Assembly (NCBI GenBank): GCA_014656495.1 | Contig: BNCN01000008.1 | Coordinates: 343,600-407,599 of the forward strand | From: Comamonas sp. KCTC 72670 | GTDB lineage: Bacteria; Myxococcota; Myxococcia; Myxococcales; Myxococcaceae | DNA length: 64,000 nt | Reading direction: 5' to 3' | Shown here: positions 43,151 to 52,319 of the stretch, piece after piece | How the letters are laid out: each line of letters opens with the position of its first letter | Position numbering within the stretch: position 1 is the first letter of the stretch | The notes under the pieces: generated by a model | What the model saw: only the letters and a program-made list of their open reading frames with translations | Told to the model about the DNA's origin: nothing | The model's database searches: none | Translations under genes and position numbers: made by a program

Positions 43151-44248
43151 CTACTCGTAGAACTTCAAGCTCCAGCCGGTGTTGCGCAGGTCGCCGCGCG
43201 AGTAGGTGATGTTGCCCCACCACTGGAAGGTGCCCGAGTACCAGTACCGGCCGGACCAGAAGGGGTTGGGGTTGTCGCCGTTGGGGACGCCGTGGAAGGC
43301 GAGCGGGAACTGCGGGCCCGCGGGCGGGCTGGTGTTCGGGTCACCGTGGAGCAGGACGAAGGAGTGGTGTCCCACGCCCTTGGCGTACAGGGTGGGGTGC
43401 CAGCCATTCATCATGATGCCGCCGTTGGCGCCGAAGAGGCAGCCGTTGGACTTGAACCAATCCCAGACATACAGCGGGTCGCCGCCCGCGCGCAGCCGCA
43501 GGTCCGCCAGGCAGTAGTTGGTGGCCCAGCTCCCGTTGGCGGAGTAGACGATGTGGAGCTGTCCGCTCGGGTCGATGATGGGCTCGGGCCCCTCGTTGAC
43601 GCGGGTGGGGGGATTGGCGTCGACCTTCTCCCACCACTCCCGGGGCTGGGAGATGACATGGCGCCCGCCGGTGATGGTGGTGGGGCTCGACATCCGCGCG
43701 ATGTAGAGCGTCTGCTCGCCGTTGGTGTCGCCCTCCCACCCGGACCAGACGAAGTAACGCTGCCCCTGGTAGGTGAAGGCCGTGCCGTCGATGGCCCACT
43801 TGTCTCCGGGCAGCGCCATCCGCACCGCCGCCGAGTAGCCCCGGTCGGGTGACGCGGACTGGATGACATACATGCGGTGGGCGCTGCCGGTGCCCGCGGC
43901 GAAGTAGATGACGTAGGTGGCGCCATCCATGACGAGCTCGGGCGCCCAGACCTCGCCCAGGCCCTGGGGGTTGTTCCAGACGAGCTGCCGGGCCGCCCCC
44001 GCCAGTCCATTCACCGAGGACGCCGTGCGCACGTAGAGCCGGCTCCCATCCGACTCCACGGAGATGTACGTACCGCCCACGCGGATGATGGAGGGGTCCG
44101 CGTTCTTGATGGAGAGCCGGACGTGCTGCTCGTGCGCGCCCGTGGCCTCTGGCGCTGGCGTGGGTGCGTCGACAGGAGAGGACTCCGGACCGCAGGCGGG
44201 GAGCAGCCCCATCAGGGCCAACGCCAGGAGAGACTTCAACGCGCGCAT
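43151..44248 (-). CDS. GH43-family glycoside hydrolase, lipoprotein
   Basis: 365 residues. Lipobox ends at Cys19 (GLLPAC). Five-bladed beta-propeller pattern of GH43 with its three acidic residues: Asp51 (KNADPSII, base), Asp154 (WAIDGTAF, pKa modulator) and Glu219 (RVNEGPEPI, acid). Predicted to hydrolyse arabinan or arabinoxylan side chains at the cell surface. Trp-rich C-terminal part (WGNITYSRGD, GWSLKFYE). Start 44248 fits the signal peptide; longer frame to 44410 rejected. Confidence 0.85.
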   Translation of the reverse strand: MRALKSLLALALMGLLPACGPESSPVDAPTPAPEATGAHEQHVRLSIKNADPSIIRVGGTYISVESDGSRLYVRTASSVNGLAGAARQLVWNNPQGLGEVWAPELVMDGATYVIYFAAGTGSAHRMYVIQSASPDRGYSAAVRMALPGDKWAIDGTAFTYQGQRYFVWSGWEGDTNGEQTLYIARMSSPTTITGGRHVISQPREWWEKVDANPPTRVNEGPEPIIDPSGQLHIVYSANGSWATNYCLADLRLRAGGDPLYVWDWFKSNGCLFGANGGIMMNGWHPTLYAKGVGHHSFVLLHGDPNTSPPAGPQFPLAFHGVPNGDNPNPFWSGRYWYSGTFQWWGNITYSRGDLRNTGWSLKFYE

Positions 44249-44471
44249 CAGGGGCTCCAGACTGGATTTAAACGAGGAAAACCGGAATCTAGTCGGGGAG
44301 GCCACGCGGGGTGGGCGCATTCTCGGCCGGGTGCGGGTCGGCCCGCGGACGATGCAAGGGCAGTACTTTGGCGGAGAGGATTCCAAGTGCGACATCACGC
44401 GGACCTTCACGGCCGCCCGCGTGACGGAATAGGACGGAGGGGCCGTCCCTCTCGCGCGCCGCCGTGACGGG

Positions 44472-45380
44472 TCAGGGGCCGCTCTTGGCCGCGGGCGTTG
44501 TCCCGGTGGCGTGCTTCACGGGGCACGTCTTGGGGAAGGTGCCCAGGGATTCGACGGTGAAGCCCTGGGGGTAGCTGCGGATGTTCGAGCGCTGCCGGCC
44601 GTGGAGCGGCTCCTTGCGCGGTGACAGCGCGTAGCGCACGAAGGTGCCGCGGGCCTTGAGGGCCAGCCGGAACACCTTGCGGCTGAGCTGGGACGGGTGG
44701 GGGTAGTGGAACGCGTCGAGCAGCGGGTCCTCCATCAACGACCGGGCGAACAGGTGGACCAGCCGCCTGGGCGCGAGGTTCGTCGGTGGGAAGGTGGTGA
44801 GCAGCTCCAGCGTGGCGTCCGCCACGGCCCGCCCGCGCGCGTCGAAGGCGAAGTGCTTGGCTTCATACGCATCCAGGAAGTTCGCGAAGGCTTCGTACGT
44901 CTCCGGGATGTCCTGGATGCCCATGTGGCGGCCCACGGCGCGGTAGTAGTTGGCCCAGGCCGTCACCTCATGCGGGGTGAGGGCGCGCCAGCCGAAGTCC
45001 GCGAGCCAGCGCACCGGCATCACCACGAACGTGGAGAGCACGTAGCGCATGTCATCGTTGGAGATGTCGTAGGCGCCGTGCATCTGGTTCATCCGCCGGA
45101 AGGCGCTGCGGCCCTGCGGGCTGGACATGCCGTGCTCGAGGATGGTGTCGAGGATGAGCACGGTGTCGTCGTAGCGCTTCTGCGTGCGCTGGTTGAACTC
45201 GCCGGTCTCGTGCAGGAGCACGCCGATGCTGGGAACCGCGTAGGTGCGGAACAGGGCGAAGCTGAGCGCCTGTTCGATGTCCCAGGGAAACTCCCGGGTG
45301 GAGAGGATGCGGACGATGTCCTCGCACTGCGTCTGGGCATCGAGGCGGTCCGTGAGGTCCCGTAGCGCGAAGCGGTTCAT
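44472..45380 (-). CDS. MpaB-type (DUF2236) oxygenase family protein
   Basis: 302 residues matching DUF2236 (MpaB/rubber oxygenase-like, predicted b-type heme): QALSFALFRTYAVPSIGVLL, RYDDTVLILDTILEHG, the Arg-rich AFRRMNQMHGAYDIS with its His, and LPVRWLADFGWRALTPHEVTAW-type core (here MPVRWLADFGWRALT). Likely soluble. Substrate unknown. AGGGAGCGCC precedes the ATG. Divergent from the esterase gene. Confidence 0.82.
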   Translation of the reverse strand: MNRFALRDLTDRLDAQTQCEDIVRILSTREFPWDIEQALSFALFRTYAVPSIGVLLHETGEFNQRTQKRYDDTVLILDTILEHGMSSPQGRSAFRRMNQMHGAYDISNDDMRYVLSTFVVMPVRWLADFGWRALTPHEVTAWANYYRAVGRHMGIQDIPETYEAFANFLDAYEAKHFAFDARGRAVADATLELLTTFPPTNLAPRRLVHLFARSLMEDPLLDAFHYPHPSQLSRKVFRLALKARGTFVRYALSPRKEPLHGRQRSNIRSYPQGFTVESLGTFPKTCPVKHATGTTPAAKSGP

Positions 45381-45620
45381 CCGGCGCTCCCTGTGAATGA
45401 CAGCCGTGAGTCTAGCGCGGCTGCGGTCCGGCCGCGCGAGCGAGCAGGGCCCGTGGGTGTTCGCCTTCGGGCGGTCGGGCGGACGCCGGCTCCCGCGCTC
45501 CGGCCCGCGGCGCTGGACGCTTCGGCGGGTCCTCGGCTGGCGGGCTGCTGCCGCCGCCGCGCCGGTTGGCACCTTTCCGGCTGCGTCCGTGTGTGGACGT
45601 CCACCGAAGGAGCAGAGACC

Positions 45621-46571
45621 ATGAAGCTGGAGCCATCCACCCAGAAGTTCGTCTCCGACCTGGCCGCCTCGGGCAGCCCGCCGCTGTACACGCTGACGCC
45701 GGACCAGGCGCGGGACGTCCTGCTGAAGGCGCAATCCATTCCGGTGCCGATGCCCGAGGCGGACGTCGAGGAGCGCAAGCTGCCCGTGGGGCCCAAGGGC
45801 TCCGTCCGGACGCTGCTCTTCCGGCCGAAGGGCAGCAAGGAGCGCCTGCCCGTGGTGATGTTCATCCACGGCGCGGGCTGGGTGATGGGGGATTCCAAGA
45901 CGCACGAGCGCCTGGTGCGCGAGCTGGTGAAGGGCGCGAACATGGCCGCCGTCTTCGTGGACTACGGCCGCTCGCCGGAGAACCGCTTCCCGGTGGCCAT
46001 TGAAGAGGCCTACGCCGCGACGAAGTACGTGGCGGAGCACGCGGACGAATTCAACGTGGACGCGCGGCGCATGGGCATCGTGGGCGACAGCGTCGGCGGC
46101 AACATGGCGACCGTGGTCACCATGCTCGCGAAGGAGCGCGGCGGCCCGCCGCTCCGCTTCCAGGTGCTCTTCTATCCCGTCACCGACGCGAACTTCGACA
46201 ACGGCTCCTACCAGGAGTTCGCCGAGGGGCCCTGGCTCACGCGCAAGGCCATGAAGTGGTTCTGGGATGCCTACCTCCCGGAGGCGGCCAAGCGCGCGGA
46301 CCCGCATGTGTCTCCGCTGCGCGCGTCGCTCGACCAGCTCAAGGGGCTGCCGCCCGCGCTGGTCATCACCGACGAGAACGACGTGCTGCGCGACGAGGGC
46401 GAGGCCTACGCCGCGAAGCTGTCCGAGGCGGGCGTCAACGTCACGCAGGTGCGCTTCCTGGGGACGCACCATGACTTCGTCATGCTCAACGCGCTGGCGC
46501 AGACGCCCGCGGCCCGGGGCGCCATCGAGCTGACCACCACGAAGCTGCGAGAGTGGCTGCACGCGAACTGA
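45621..46571 (+). CDS. HSL-type carboxylesterase (alpha/beta hydrolase)
   Basis: 316 residues of the hormone-sensitive-lipase esterase family: oxyanion motif HGAGW (83-87, usually HGGGW), nucleophile Ser157 in GDSVGG, acid Asp254 in ENDVLRDEG and His284 in THHDF. Cytoplasmic; cleaves short acyl esters. The Ala in HGAGW is a mild variant. GAAGGAGCAG precedes the ATG. Divergent from MpaB, about 240 nt between. Confidence 0.92.
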   Translation: MKLEPSTQKFVSDLAASGSPPLYTLTPDQARDVLLKAQSIPVPMPEADVEERKLPVGPKGSVRTLLFRPKGSKERLPVVMFIHGAGWVMGDSKTHERLVRELVKGANMAAVFVDYGRSPENRFPVAIEEAYAATKYVAEHADEFNVDARRMGIVGDSVGGNMATVVTMLAKERGGPPLRFQVLFYPVTDANFDNGSYQEFAEGPWLTRKAMKWFWDAYLPEAAKRADPHVSPLRASLDQLKGLPPALVITDENDVLRDEGEAYAAKLSEAGVNVTQVRFLGTHHDFVMLNALAQTPAARGAIELTTTKLREWLHAN

Positions 46572-46750
46572 CGAGGGACGCGGGGGCCTCCTTCCTCACG
46601 TGAGGCCCCCCGCCCGAAGGGTGTTTGCAATTTCTGAGAGACCGCCGAGCGGACTGGCGAGCGGCTGACGGGGACTGGCTCTCCGAGGCAATGGCTGCAT
46701 CGAGGTCCCCTCTCAATCTTGGCGCCTCCCCCGATGGGCAGGAGGTTTCC

Positions 46751-47320
46751 ATGAAGCGTCTGTCTCTCAAGTCCTCATTCTCTGTTCTCAATGGCGTGAG
46801 TGGCTTTGCCGCCATGTTGGCGTTCGCTGTCGTTCCGGGGACGGCAGCCGCGCAGGTTCCCCCACCTCCGCAGGCCACGCTGGTGGAGTGCGCGCAGGGC
46901 AACCAGACTCAAACCTATGCGCCCGCCATCAACCTCTTCCCCCGGATGGTGGACGTGACGGGCACGGGGCGGGTGTCGTCCTGTGTGGACTCGACGGACC
47001 CCGGCCTGGCCTCGGGTATCTTCACCATCACCGGGACCAGCGCGGTGAGCTGTCTGCTCGCGAGCGCGCCGACCCAGAACGTCATCACCTGGAACGATGG
47101 GACGCAGAGCACCATCGAGTTCATCAATGGCGTGGATGTTCGCCCCGTGGGCGCGTCGATGGTGACCCTCCTGGGCCGCGTGTCCAGCGGCCGCTACCAG
47201 AACGCGCTCGCCATCAAGACGGTGGAGGTCTCATCCATTCCTGGCGTGACCCAGTGCCTGCTGAGCGGCGTCCGGTCCTCCTCCGCGGAGATCTCGCTGG
47301 CCCTGCTGCGCCTGTTCTGA
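46751..47320 (+). CDS. Secreted protein of unknown function
   Basis: 189 residues with a Sec signal peptide (MKRLSLKSS...) cleaved after AAA (PGTAAAQVP). Mature ~155 residues: beta-rich, four cysteines (VECAQG, SSCVDS, VSCLLAS, TQCLLS), ending in ISLALLRLF. Similar in style to small secreted proteins of actinobacteria and myxobacteria, but no family recognised. GGAGGTTTCC directly precedes the ATG at 46751. Confidence 0.75.
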   Translation: MKRLSLKSSFSVLNGVSGFAAMLAFAVVPGTAAAQVPPPPQATLVECAQGNQTQTYAPAINLFPRMVDVTGTGRVSSCVDSTDPGLASGIFTITGTSAVSCLLASAPTQNVITWNDGTQSTIEFINGVDVRPVGASMVTLLGRVSSGRYQNALAIKTVEVSSIPGVTQCLLSGVRSSSAEISLALLRLF

Positions 47321-47369
47321 GCGCACCGCGGTTGTCAGGATGTTTCGCTCGGGGGCGACCCTGGGCGCC

Positions 47370-47634
47370 ATGCGAATCCTGACGTTGGACCCGAAGCCGT
47401 TGCACGAATGGCCCTACCTCTCGGCGGCCCCCCGAGGTGGAGTCGAGACACGAAATCTGCCCCTCCTGCATGGGAAGGTCGACACGCTGCCAGCGGGCTT
47501 GGATGCGCTGGTGGTGACCTCGGACCTGCAGGGGGTGGCGCCTCACGCCGCGCTGGGCGGCGCCGCTGGTCTCGTTGCCGTCCGGCGTTCAGGTCCTCAA
47601 CGTGGACAGCCGGGCCGTGCTGCTCACGCGGTGA
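47370..47634 (+). pseudogene. Metallophosphoesterase-like pseudogene with internal deletion
   Basis: The first ~70 codons from ATG 47370 (ILTLDPKPLHEWPYLSAAP, VDTLPAGLDALVVTSDLQG) read like the start of a myxobacterial metallophosphoesterase. From about 47563, in the +1 frame, PLVSLPSGVQVLNVDSRAV and LLTR-stop read like its end. The whole catalytic middle is missing and the two parts are out of frame. Its 3' end overlaps the convergent NmrA gene by 11 nt. Parent assignment is from memory of family ends. Confidence 0.6.
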
Positions 47635-48499
47635 GGGCGTGGGCGCGCGCGAACGCCTCGAAGGTGCGCGGTTCGCGTCCCGTTACTCGCGACACCGTGT
47701 CCGTCACGCGGTCCTCCACGCCCTGGCGTATCGCATCCTCCAATTGAGCGAGGAACCGGGCGTAGGGCGCGGGCATGCCCGAGGACTCCATGAAGCGCTG
47801 TGCCTCCTCCGGATTCACGGCCTGATGCCGCACCCGGCGCCCGGAGACGCGGGTGAGGATATCCGCGATGTCGTCATACGCCAGCGCCTGGGGACCCGTG
47901 ATGACATGCGCGGTGTCATGGGCGCGCGCGTCGGTGAGTGCCCGCACGGCCACCTCCGCGATGTCCTGGGCATCCACGAAGCCCACGCGGCCCTGGCCCG
48001 TCGCCGTCACCATCCGTCCGTCCCTCAGGATGGCGGCGCCCAGGTGATGGCTTGGGTTGACGAAGTTCTGCATGAACCATGATGGCTGGAGCACCGTCCA
48101 CTCCGGCATGCGCTCACGCAGGGCCTGATGCACCATCCCAATTCCGGGCGTGCCCTCGGCGACGACGGCGGCGCTGAGGAGGACGGCGCGACGGACACCC
48201 CGGGCCCGCGCGCGCTCGATGAACGGCAGCATGAGGGATGCGGGGTCCGCGTCCACCGCGGGGGCAATCAGATACAGGCGGTCCACGCCTTCCAACGCCG
48301 CGTCATGGCCGTCCGTCCGCGCCCAGTCGAAGCGCACGGCCTCGGCGAGCGGGTGTCCCGTCGGCGTACCCTGGCGCGTCGCCGCGCGGACGGGGACGCC
48401 CAGCTCCGTGAGCCGCGAGACGATGTGCCGCCCCGTGTTGCCCGCCGCTCCGATGACGAGGATGCGTGCACCTGTCTGTCCCTGGGACGCCGTCATCAT
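47624..48499 (-). CDS. NmrA-type NAD(P)-binding protein
   Basis: 291 residues, atypical short-chain dehydrogenase: N-terminal dinucleotide motif ILVIGAAGNTGRHIV, RAATRQG, then LYLIAPAV, LQPSWFMQNF and GFVDAQDIAEVA as in NmrA/QOR2 proteins. No catalytic YxxxK, so either a redox sensor or a quinone reductase-like enzyme. ATG at 48499 overlaps the upstream SnoaL-like stop (ATGA); a second ATG follows at once. Second gene of the pair divergent from the AraC regulator. Confidence 0.88.
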   Translation of the reverse strand: MMTASQGQTGARILVIGAAGNTGRHIVSRLTELGVPVRAATRQGTPTGHPLAEAVRFDWARTDGHDAALEGVDRLYLIAPAVDADPASLMLPFIERARARGVRRAVLLSAAVVAEGTPGIGMVHQALRERMPEWTVLQPSWFMQNFVNPSHHLGAAILRDGRMVTATGQGRVGFVDAQDIAEVAVRALTDARAHDTAHVITGPQALAYDDIADILTRVSGRRVRHQAVNPEEAQRFMESSGMPAPYARFLAQLEDAIRQGVEDRVTDTVSRVTGREPRTFEAFARAHALTA

Positions 48500-48942
48500 G
48501 GGTTCACCAGTCGCTGGAGGTTCTCGGTGCCACCGAAGGCCTTGAGCCCCTGGATGGGGTCCCAGTATTCCCGGTAGTGGGTGATGCGCCCGTCCTTCGC
48601 CTTCAGGACCATGATGTAGTCCTGCTCGTACTGCTGGCCCGTCGCGGCGATGGTCGCCGAGCCATGCACCTCCGCGATGGCCACGTCTGGACTCGCCATC
48701 GGGTGGCGGCGGACCTCCGAGAAGACGAGCCCCAGGAAATGTTTCGGTGTTTCCGCGAAGTACCGGCGGATGGCCTCCTTGCCGAGCAGGCGGTCCGGCA
48801 TGTCGATGGAGGGGGCATAGGGAAATTCGACGATGGCGTCCTCGGCGAAGAGGCCGAGCCAGCGTTCGATGTCCGTGCGAATCCATTCCAGATGGGCATC
48901 CATCAACGCGCTCGCGTCGCGAGCAGGTGTGACTGGTTTCAT
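48496..48942 (-). CDS. SnoaL/NTF2-like protein
   Basis: 148 residues with the NTF2-like cone fold: MDAHLEWIRTDIERWLGLFAEDAIVEFPY, LLGKEAIRRYFAE, VAIAEVHGSATIAATG and DGRITHYREYWDP. Family members are isomerases, hydratases or binding proteins. ATG at 48942 has GGAG 8 nt before it; an in-frame TTG at 48954 is less likely. First gene of a translationally coupled pair with NmrA. Confidence 0.85.
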   Translation of the reverse strand: MKPVTPARDASALMDAHLEWIRTDIERWLGLFAEDAIVEFPYAPSIDMPDRLLGKEAIRRYFAETPKHFLGLVFSEVRRHPMASPDVAIAEVHGSATIAATGQQYEQDYIMVLKAKDGRITHYREYWDPIQGLKAFGGTENLQRLVNP

Positions 48943-48997
48943 GTCGGGCTCCAAGCAGGTGATGGACGAAGGGTGTCCGTGACGCTATGGATTCTCA

Positions 48998-49999
48998 ATG
49001 CCAACGCGTCCATCTCTCTTGTCCGAGCGTCCAAACGCGGCGGACCGCCCGGCGGACGTCGTCTCCGAGGTCCTGGAGACGATGCGCTTCACCACGCTGC
49101 TCTTTGGCCGCTTCGAGCTGGGGACGCCGTGGGCGTTGCGGCTGCCGAGGAAGGAGAGCGCGATGTTCTACGTGCTGGCCCACGGGCAGCTGCGGCTCCG
49201 GGTGGACGGCATGGCCCGCCCGTTCCAGGTGTCCTCGGGTGACGTGGTGCTGGTGCCCCGGGGCTCGGGGCACGTGCTGGATGATGGCGGGCGCCGGACG
49301 CCCGCGGCCCAGGACTTCGTCTCCGCGGAGGCGCTGCGAGGTCCGGTGACGGAGCCCAGGCGGCTGGGGGGCGATGGGCCGGTCAGCACGCTCATCACGG
49401 GCTGCTTCCGGTTCAGCGCGGGGCCCCAGAGCCCCTTGTTGTCCACGTTCCCCGCCGCCATCCATCTCTCCGCGCGGGAGCCAGAGGTGTCCGCGTCGTT
49501 GTCCTCGACGGTGCAGCTCATCGCCGCGGAGAGCGCGGCGCGGAGGCAGGGCAGCGCGCTGGTGTTGGGGCGGCTCGCGGATGTGCTGCTGGTCCAGGCG
49601 TTCCGCACGCGGGCCGCGGCCACCCTCACGGAAGGCGCGGGATTGCAGGCGCTGGCGGACCCCACCATCGGCGCGGCGCTCGGCTTGATGCATGGGCGCC
49701 TGGGCGAGCCCTGGACGGTGGAGCGGCTGGCGGCTTCCGTGGGCGTGTCGCGTTCGGGGTTCGCGGCGCGGTTCCACCAACTCGTTGGTGAGCCGCCGCT
49801 CCAGTACCTCGCGCGCTGGCGGATGACGAAGGCCGCGCAGTGGCTGCGCGAGACGGATGACAGCCTTCCCCAGGTGGCCGAGCGCGTGGGCTACGTCAGC
49901 GCCGTGGCGTTCAACAAGGCCTTCAAACGCTGGCACGGCGTTGGACCGGGCGGGTACCGGCGCACGGAGCACGTGGCCCGCTCGGCTCCAGCGGAATAG
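48998..49999 (+). CDS. AraC-family regulator with cupin-type sensor domain
   Basis: 333 residues. N-terminal cupin_6-like ligand domain (ESAMFYVLAHGQLRLRVDG, GDVVLVPRGSGHVL) and C-terminal AraC HTH pair (about 235-325: WTVERLAASVGVSRSGFAARF, LPQVAERVGYVSAVAFNKAFKRWHGVGPGGYR). Starts 55 nt from the divergent SnoaL/NmrA unit, which it most likely controls. Confidence 0.93.
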   Translation: MPTRPSLLSERPNAADRPADVVSEVLETMRFTTLLFGRFELGTPWALRLPRKESAMFYVLAHGQLRLRVDGMARPFQVSSGDVVLVPRGSGHVLDDGGRRTPAAQDFVSAEALRGPVTEPRRLGGDGPVSTLITGCFRFSAGPQSPLLSTFPAAIHLSAREPEVSASLSSTVQLIAAESAARRQGSALVLGRLADVLLVQAFRTRAAATLTEGAGLQALADPTIGAALGLMHGRLGEPWTVERLAASVGVSRSGFAARFHQLVGEPPLQYLARWRMTKAAQWLRETDDSLPQVAERVGYVSAVAFNKAFKRWHGVGPGGYRRTEHVARSAPAE

Positions 50000-50128
50000 G
50001 CGCCTCGCGCGAGCTGCCCGAACGAAGCTCCACGGAAGTCATCCCACGCCGCGCTGGATGAGGCGGGCGTGCGCATGGCGCATCATCCGGATTTGAGGGA
50101 CATGGGTGTTGCGATAGTTTGCGTTGCC

Positions 50129-50572
50129 ATGAGCATTCGTGTGTTGCTGCGACCGTTTCTTGGCGGGCTTGTTGCCGTGCTTGCCTCCGCTTGTGGTTTC
50201 TACAAGTGGGACATGGAGAATGCCTGCCACGCGGTGGAGCGCTCGAAGGTTCGCGAGCTTCCACTCAAGTCGGAGGAGGATGTCCTGACGATGGCCGCCT
50301 CGTGGGCCGCCGAGCGCGCTCGGACGTCCGAGGGACAGCGGTTCTGGGACGCCATCTCGAACGTCACGCCGACGTCCAAGGCTGAAGTGTTTCGTAGCGC
50401 CGCGAAAGAGGCTGGAATCGTGGACTGCCCGTTCGCGGAGCAGCTTCATGCCGCCGTCCTCGCGGACGAGCTGGAGCGGGAGCAACGACTCCAGAAGTTG
50501 CAGCAGAAGTTCGCGGACGCCGCGCCCGAGCCTGAACGAGCGGCGACGGAGGCGGAGGCGGAGGGACTCTGA
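50129..50572 (+). CDS. Lipoprotein of unknown function
   Basis: 147 residues: MSIRVLLRPFLGGLVAVLASAC, acceptor Cys22. Mature part helical (CHAVERSKVRELPL, MAASWAAERARTSEGQRFWDAI) with a C-terminal coiled-coil (LADELEREQRLQKLQQKF) and an acidic tail. No family recognised. Start 50129 chosen for the signal peptide; upstream in-frame ATG at 50069 rejected. Convergent with the propeller gene. Confidence 0.7.
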   Translation: MSIRVLLRPFLGGLVAVLASACGFYKWDMENACHAVERSKVRELPLKSEEDVLTMAASWAAERARTSEGQRFWDAISNVTPTSKAEVFRSAAKEAGIVDCPFAEQLHAAVLADELEREQRLQKLQQKFADAAPEPERAATEAEAEGL

Positions 50573-50618
50573 GAGGGATTCCTGGCGTTGGCGGCAGCGC
50601 GGATGACCCGCGCGAGCC

Positions 50619-51998
50619 TCAGGGCCTCAGCCGCAGCAGGAAGCCATCCTGGGGACGCGGGTAGGGCGTGCCTTCCGGATGCACCCTGGCCAGCGCGCCC
50701 GCCACGACGGCGTGTCCCCCGATGTCCACGCCCACCGTGCGCGCCAGGGGGGCGCTGGGACTGGTGAAGGTCCGAACCCAGAGGGACGCGCCGTCCTCGG
50801 GATGGAGCCGGGCCACGTAGAGCCCCGCGGGCGCTCCGCCGCCGCCCAGGTCCAGGCCGCCGTCATGCGAGCCGGCCAGCGTGAGCTGCCCCGCGTCGTC
50901 CGTGGCCAGCGCGGTGGCGGTGGCCGCGAAGGAGCGCGCCCAGCGTTCCTTGCCCGCGCCGTCCAGCGCCGCCACGAAGCCGTGGGCGTTGTCGGACGTG
51001 TGGGGCTTGCCCTTGAAGTAGAAGCGCCCGGAGAAGTTGCCCGCCACGAAGACGCGGTCCGGCCCCACCGCCACCGCGTTGGCGGTGCCCTCGGCGCCGC
51101 GCCAGTCCCGGCTCCAGGCGTGGGTCCCCTCGGGCGTGAGCTTGAGCGCGAAGGGCGTGCGCTGCCGCACCGTGACGAGCGCGGGGCCGCCAAAGCAGAC
51201 AGCGCCCGCATAGGCCCCGGCGATGTACACCCCGCCAAAGACATCCACGGTGACGGCCCGGGCCGTCACCAGCCCCTCCTTGCCCGCGGTCCACGCGCGG
51301 CTCCAGCGCGTCTTCCCGTCCGCGTCCAGGCTCACCACGAAGGCGGAGCGCTGGCCCGGGGGCGACTGCCTCACGTCATCCCCGAAGTTCCGCCGTCCGT
51401 TGAAGTCGCCCACCAGCACCACGCCGCCGCCGTCCGGTGCCAGGGCATTCACGGTGAGCGCGCCGTCACCTTCGAAGCCGCGCACGCGCTCCAGGGCGCC
51501 TCGCGCTGAAAGCCTGGCGATGAAAGGCCCCGTGGGCAGTGCTCGAGAATCCAGCGTGAAGCCCGCGGAGACGCCGCCCAGCCACACGCGCCCTTCGGCA
51601 TCCACCGCGAGCCCGCCCACGTGGGCCCGCGGCGTGTCTTCACCGGGTATCAGCCCATGCGCCCAGCGCAGGGTGCCCTCCGGTGAGAAGCGCGCCACCA
51701 CCAGGTGCGGCGCGTTGGATACGTGGTTGAAGGGCAGGGGGCCTCCCCCAAGGTCCAGAGGTTCACGGTAGGTCGCCGCGACGAGGACGTCCCCGTCGGG
51801 AGCCACCACGGTATGTGGCGCTTCGCTGTCCCCCAGCACCAGCGGACGCGTCCACGCCAGGACCCCCTCGCCCTCACCTGCAGCCGACCCCGCTACCTCC
51901 AAGCCCGGAGCGCGGGCCGCCGCGTGTGCCTTCTCCCCGCACCCCGCCAGGAGAAGCACGCACGCCAACAACCCGACTGCCCATCGCCGCCCGACCAT
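50619..51998 (-). CDS. Beta-propeller (SBBP-type) lipoprotein
   Basis: 459 residues. Signal peptide with lipobox ending at Cys20 (LLLAGC). The rest is made of ~45-50-residue repeats with the pattern VDxxGxVxxxGxFxGxxxFGG (DAEGRVWLGGVSAGF, DVFGGVYIAGAYAGAVCFGG, DRVFVAGNFSGRFYFKG, QLTLAGSHDGGLDLGG) separated by W(A/S)R(S/D)(W/F) strands, as in SBBP seven-bladed propellers. Surface protein, function unknown. Start 51998 chosen for the signal peptide. Confidence 0.82.
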   Translation of the reverse strand: MVGRRWAVGLLACVLLLAGCGEKAHAAARAPGLEVAGSAAGEGEGVLAWTRPLVLGDSEAPHTVVAPDGDVLVAATYREPLDLGGGPLPFNHVSNAPHLVVARFSPEGTLRWAHGLIPGEDTPRAHVGGLAVDAEGRVWLGGVSAGFTLDSRALPTGPFIARLSARGALERVRGFEGDGALTVNALAPDGGGVVLVGDFNGRRNFGDDVRQSPPGQRSAFVVSLDADGKTRWSRAWTAGKEGLVTARAVTVDVFGGVYIAGAYAGAVCFGGPALVTVRQRTPFALKLTPEGTHAWSRDWRGAEGTANAVAVGPDRVFVAGNFSGRFYFKGKPHTSDNAHGFVAALDGAGKERWARSFAATATALATDDAGQLTLAGSHDGGLDLGGGGAPAGLYVARLHPEDGASLWVRTFTSPSAPLARTVGVDIGGHAVVAGALARVHPEGTPYPRPQDGFLLRLRP

Positions 51999-52319
51999 CC
52001 CCGCCCCGGCCTCTCCCCCAACCCCAGCCCCGACAACCCCCTGCCCCTCAACCGGAACACACCTTGTGCAAGGGCATTGCCAGCGCCCGCACCCGGGCGG
52101 ATTCCCTCTGAAGCCGGGCGGAACATTGCCCTGGGGGCAGAGCGGGGTGTCCGGTGCGCTGAAAAAACTCCCTGTCCGCCAGGGAACTTCGGAGGAAAAA
52201 CGACGGCCGTTTACCCAGGGAGGCACCGGTGTGTGCACAGGCGCCCAAAGCGAACGCCCGCCAGGGGGCCTGTTGGCCGCTGGCGGGCGCCGGGTGCCAC
52301 AACCTGCTTCAGGGGTGAA
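51999..52319. other. 321-nt intergenic region with a terminator hairpin
   Basis: Lies between two minus-strand genes. Its right part holds a strong hairpin ending the upstream gene (separate entry); its left part should contain the promoter for the propeller lipoprotein, but no clear -35/-10 pair is visible. In-frame reading upstream of 51998 continues without a gene-like start. Confidence 0.5.
52255..52289 (-). terminator. Strong hairpin after the 52320 gene
   Basis: CGCCCGCCAG (52255-52264) and CTGGCGGGCG (52280-52289) form a perfect 10-bp stem, 31 nt downstream of the minus-strand stop at 52320. No long T-run follows. Confidence 0.6.

Noticed and set aside
44472..46562. 696-codon minus frame covering MpaB and the esterase region
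   Set aside because: Only the part from ATG 45380 is the MpaB-type gene; upstream it is the antisense of the esterase.
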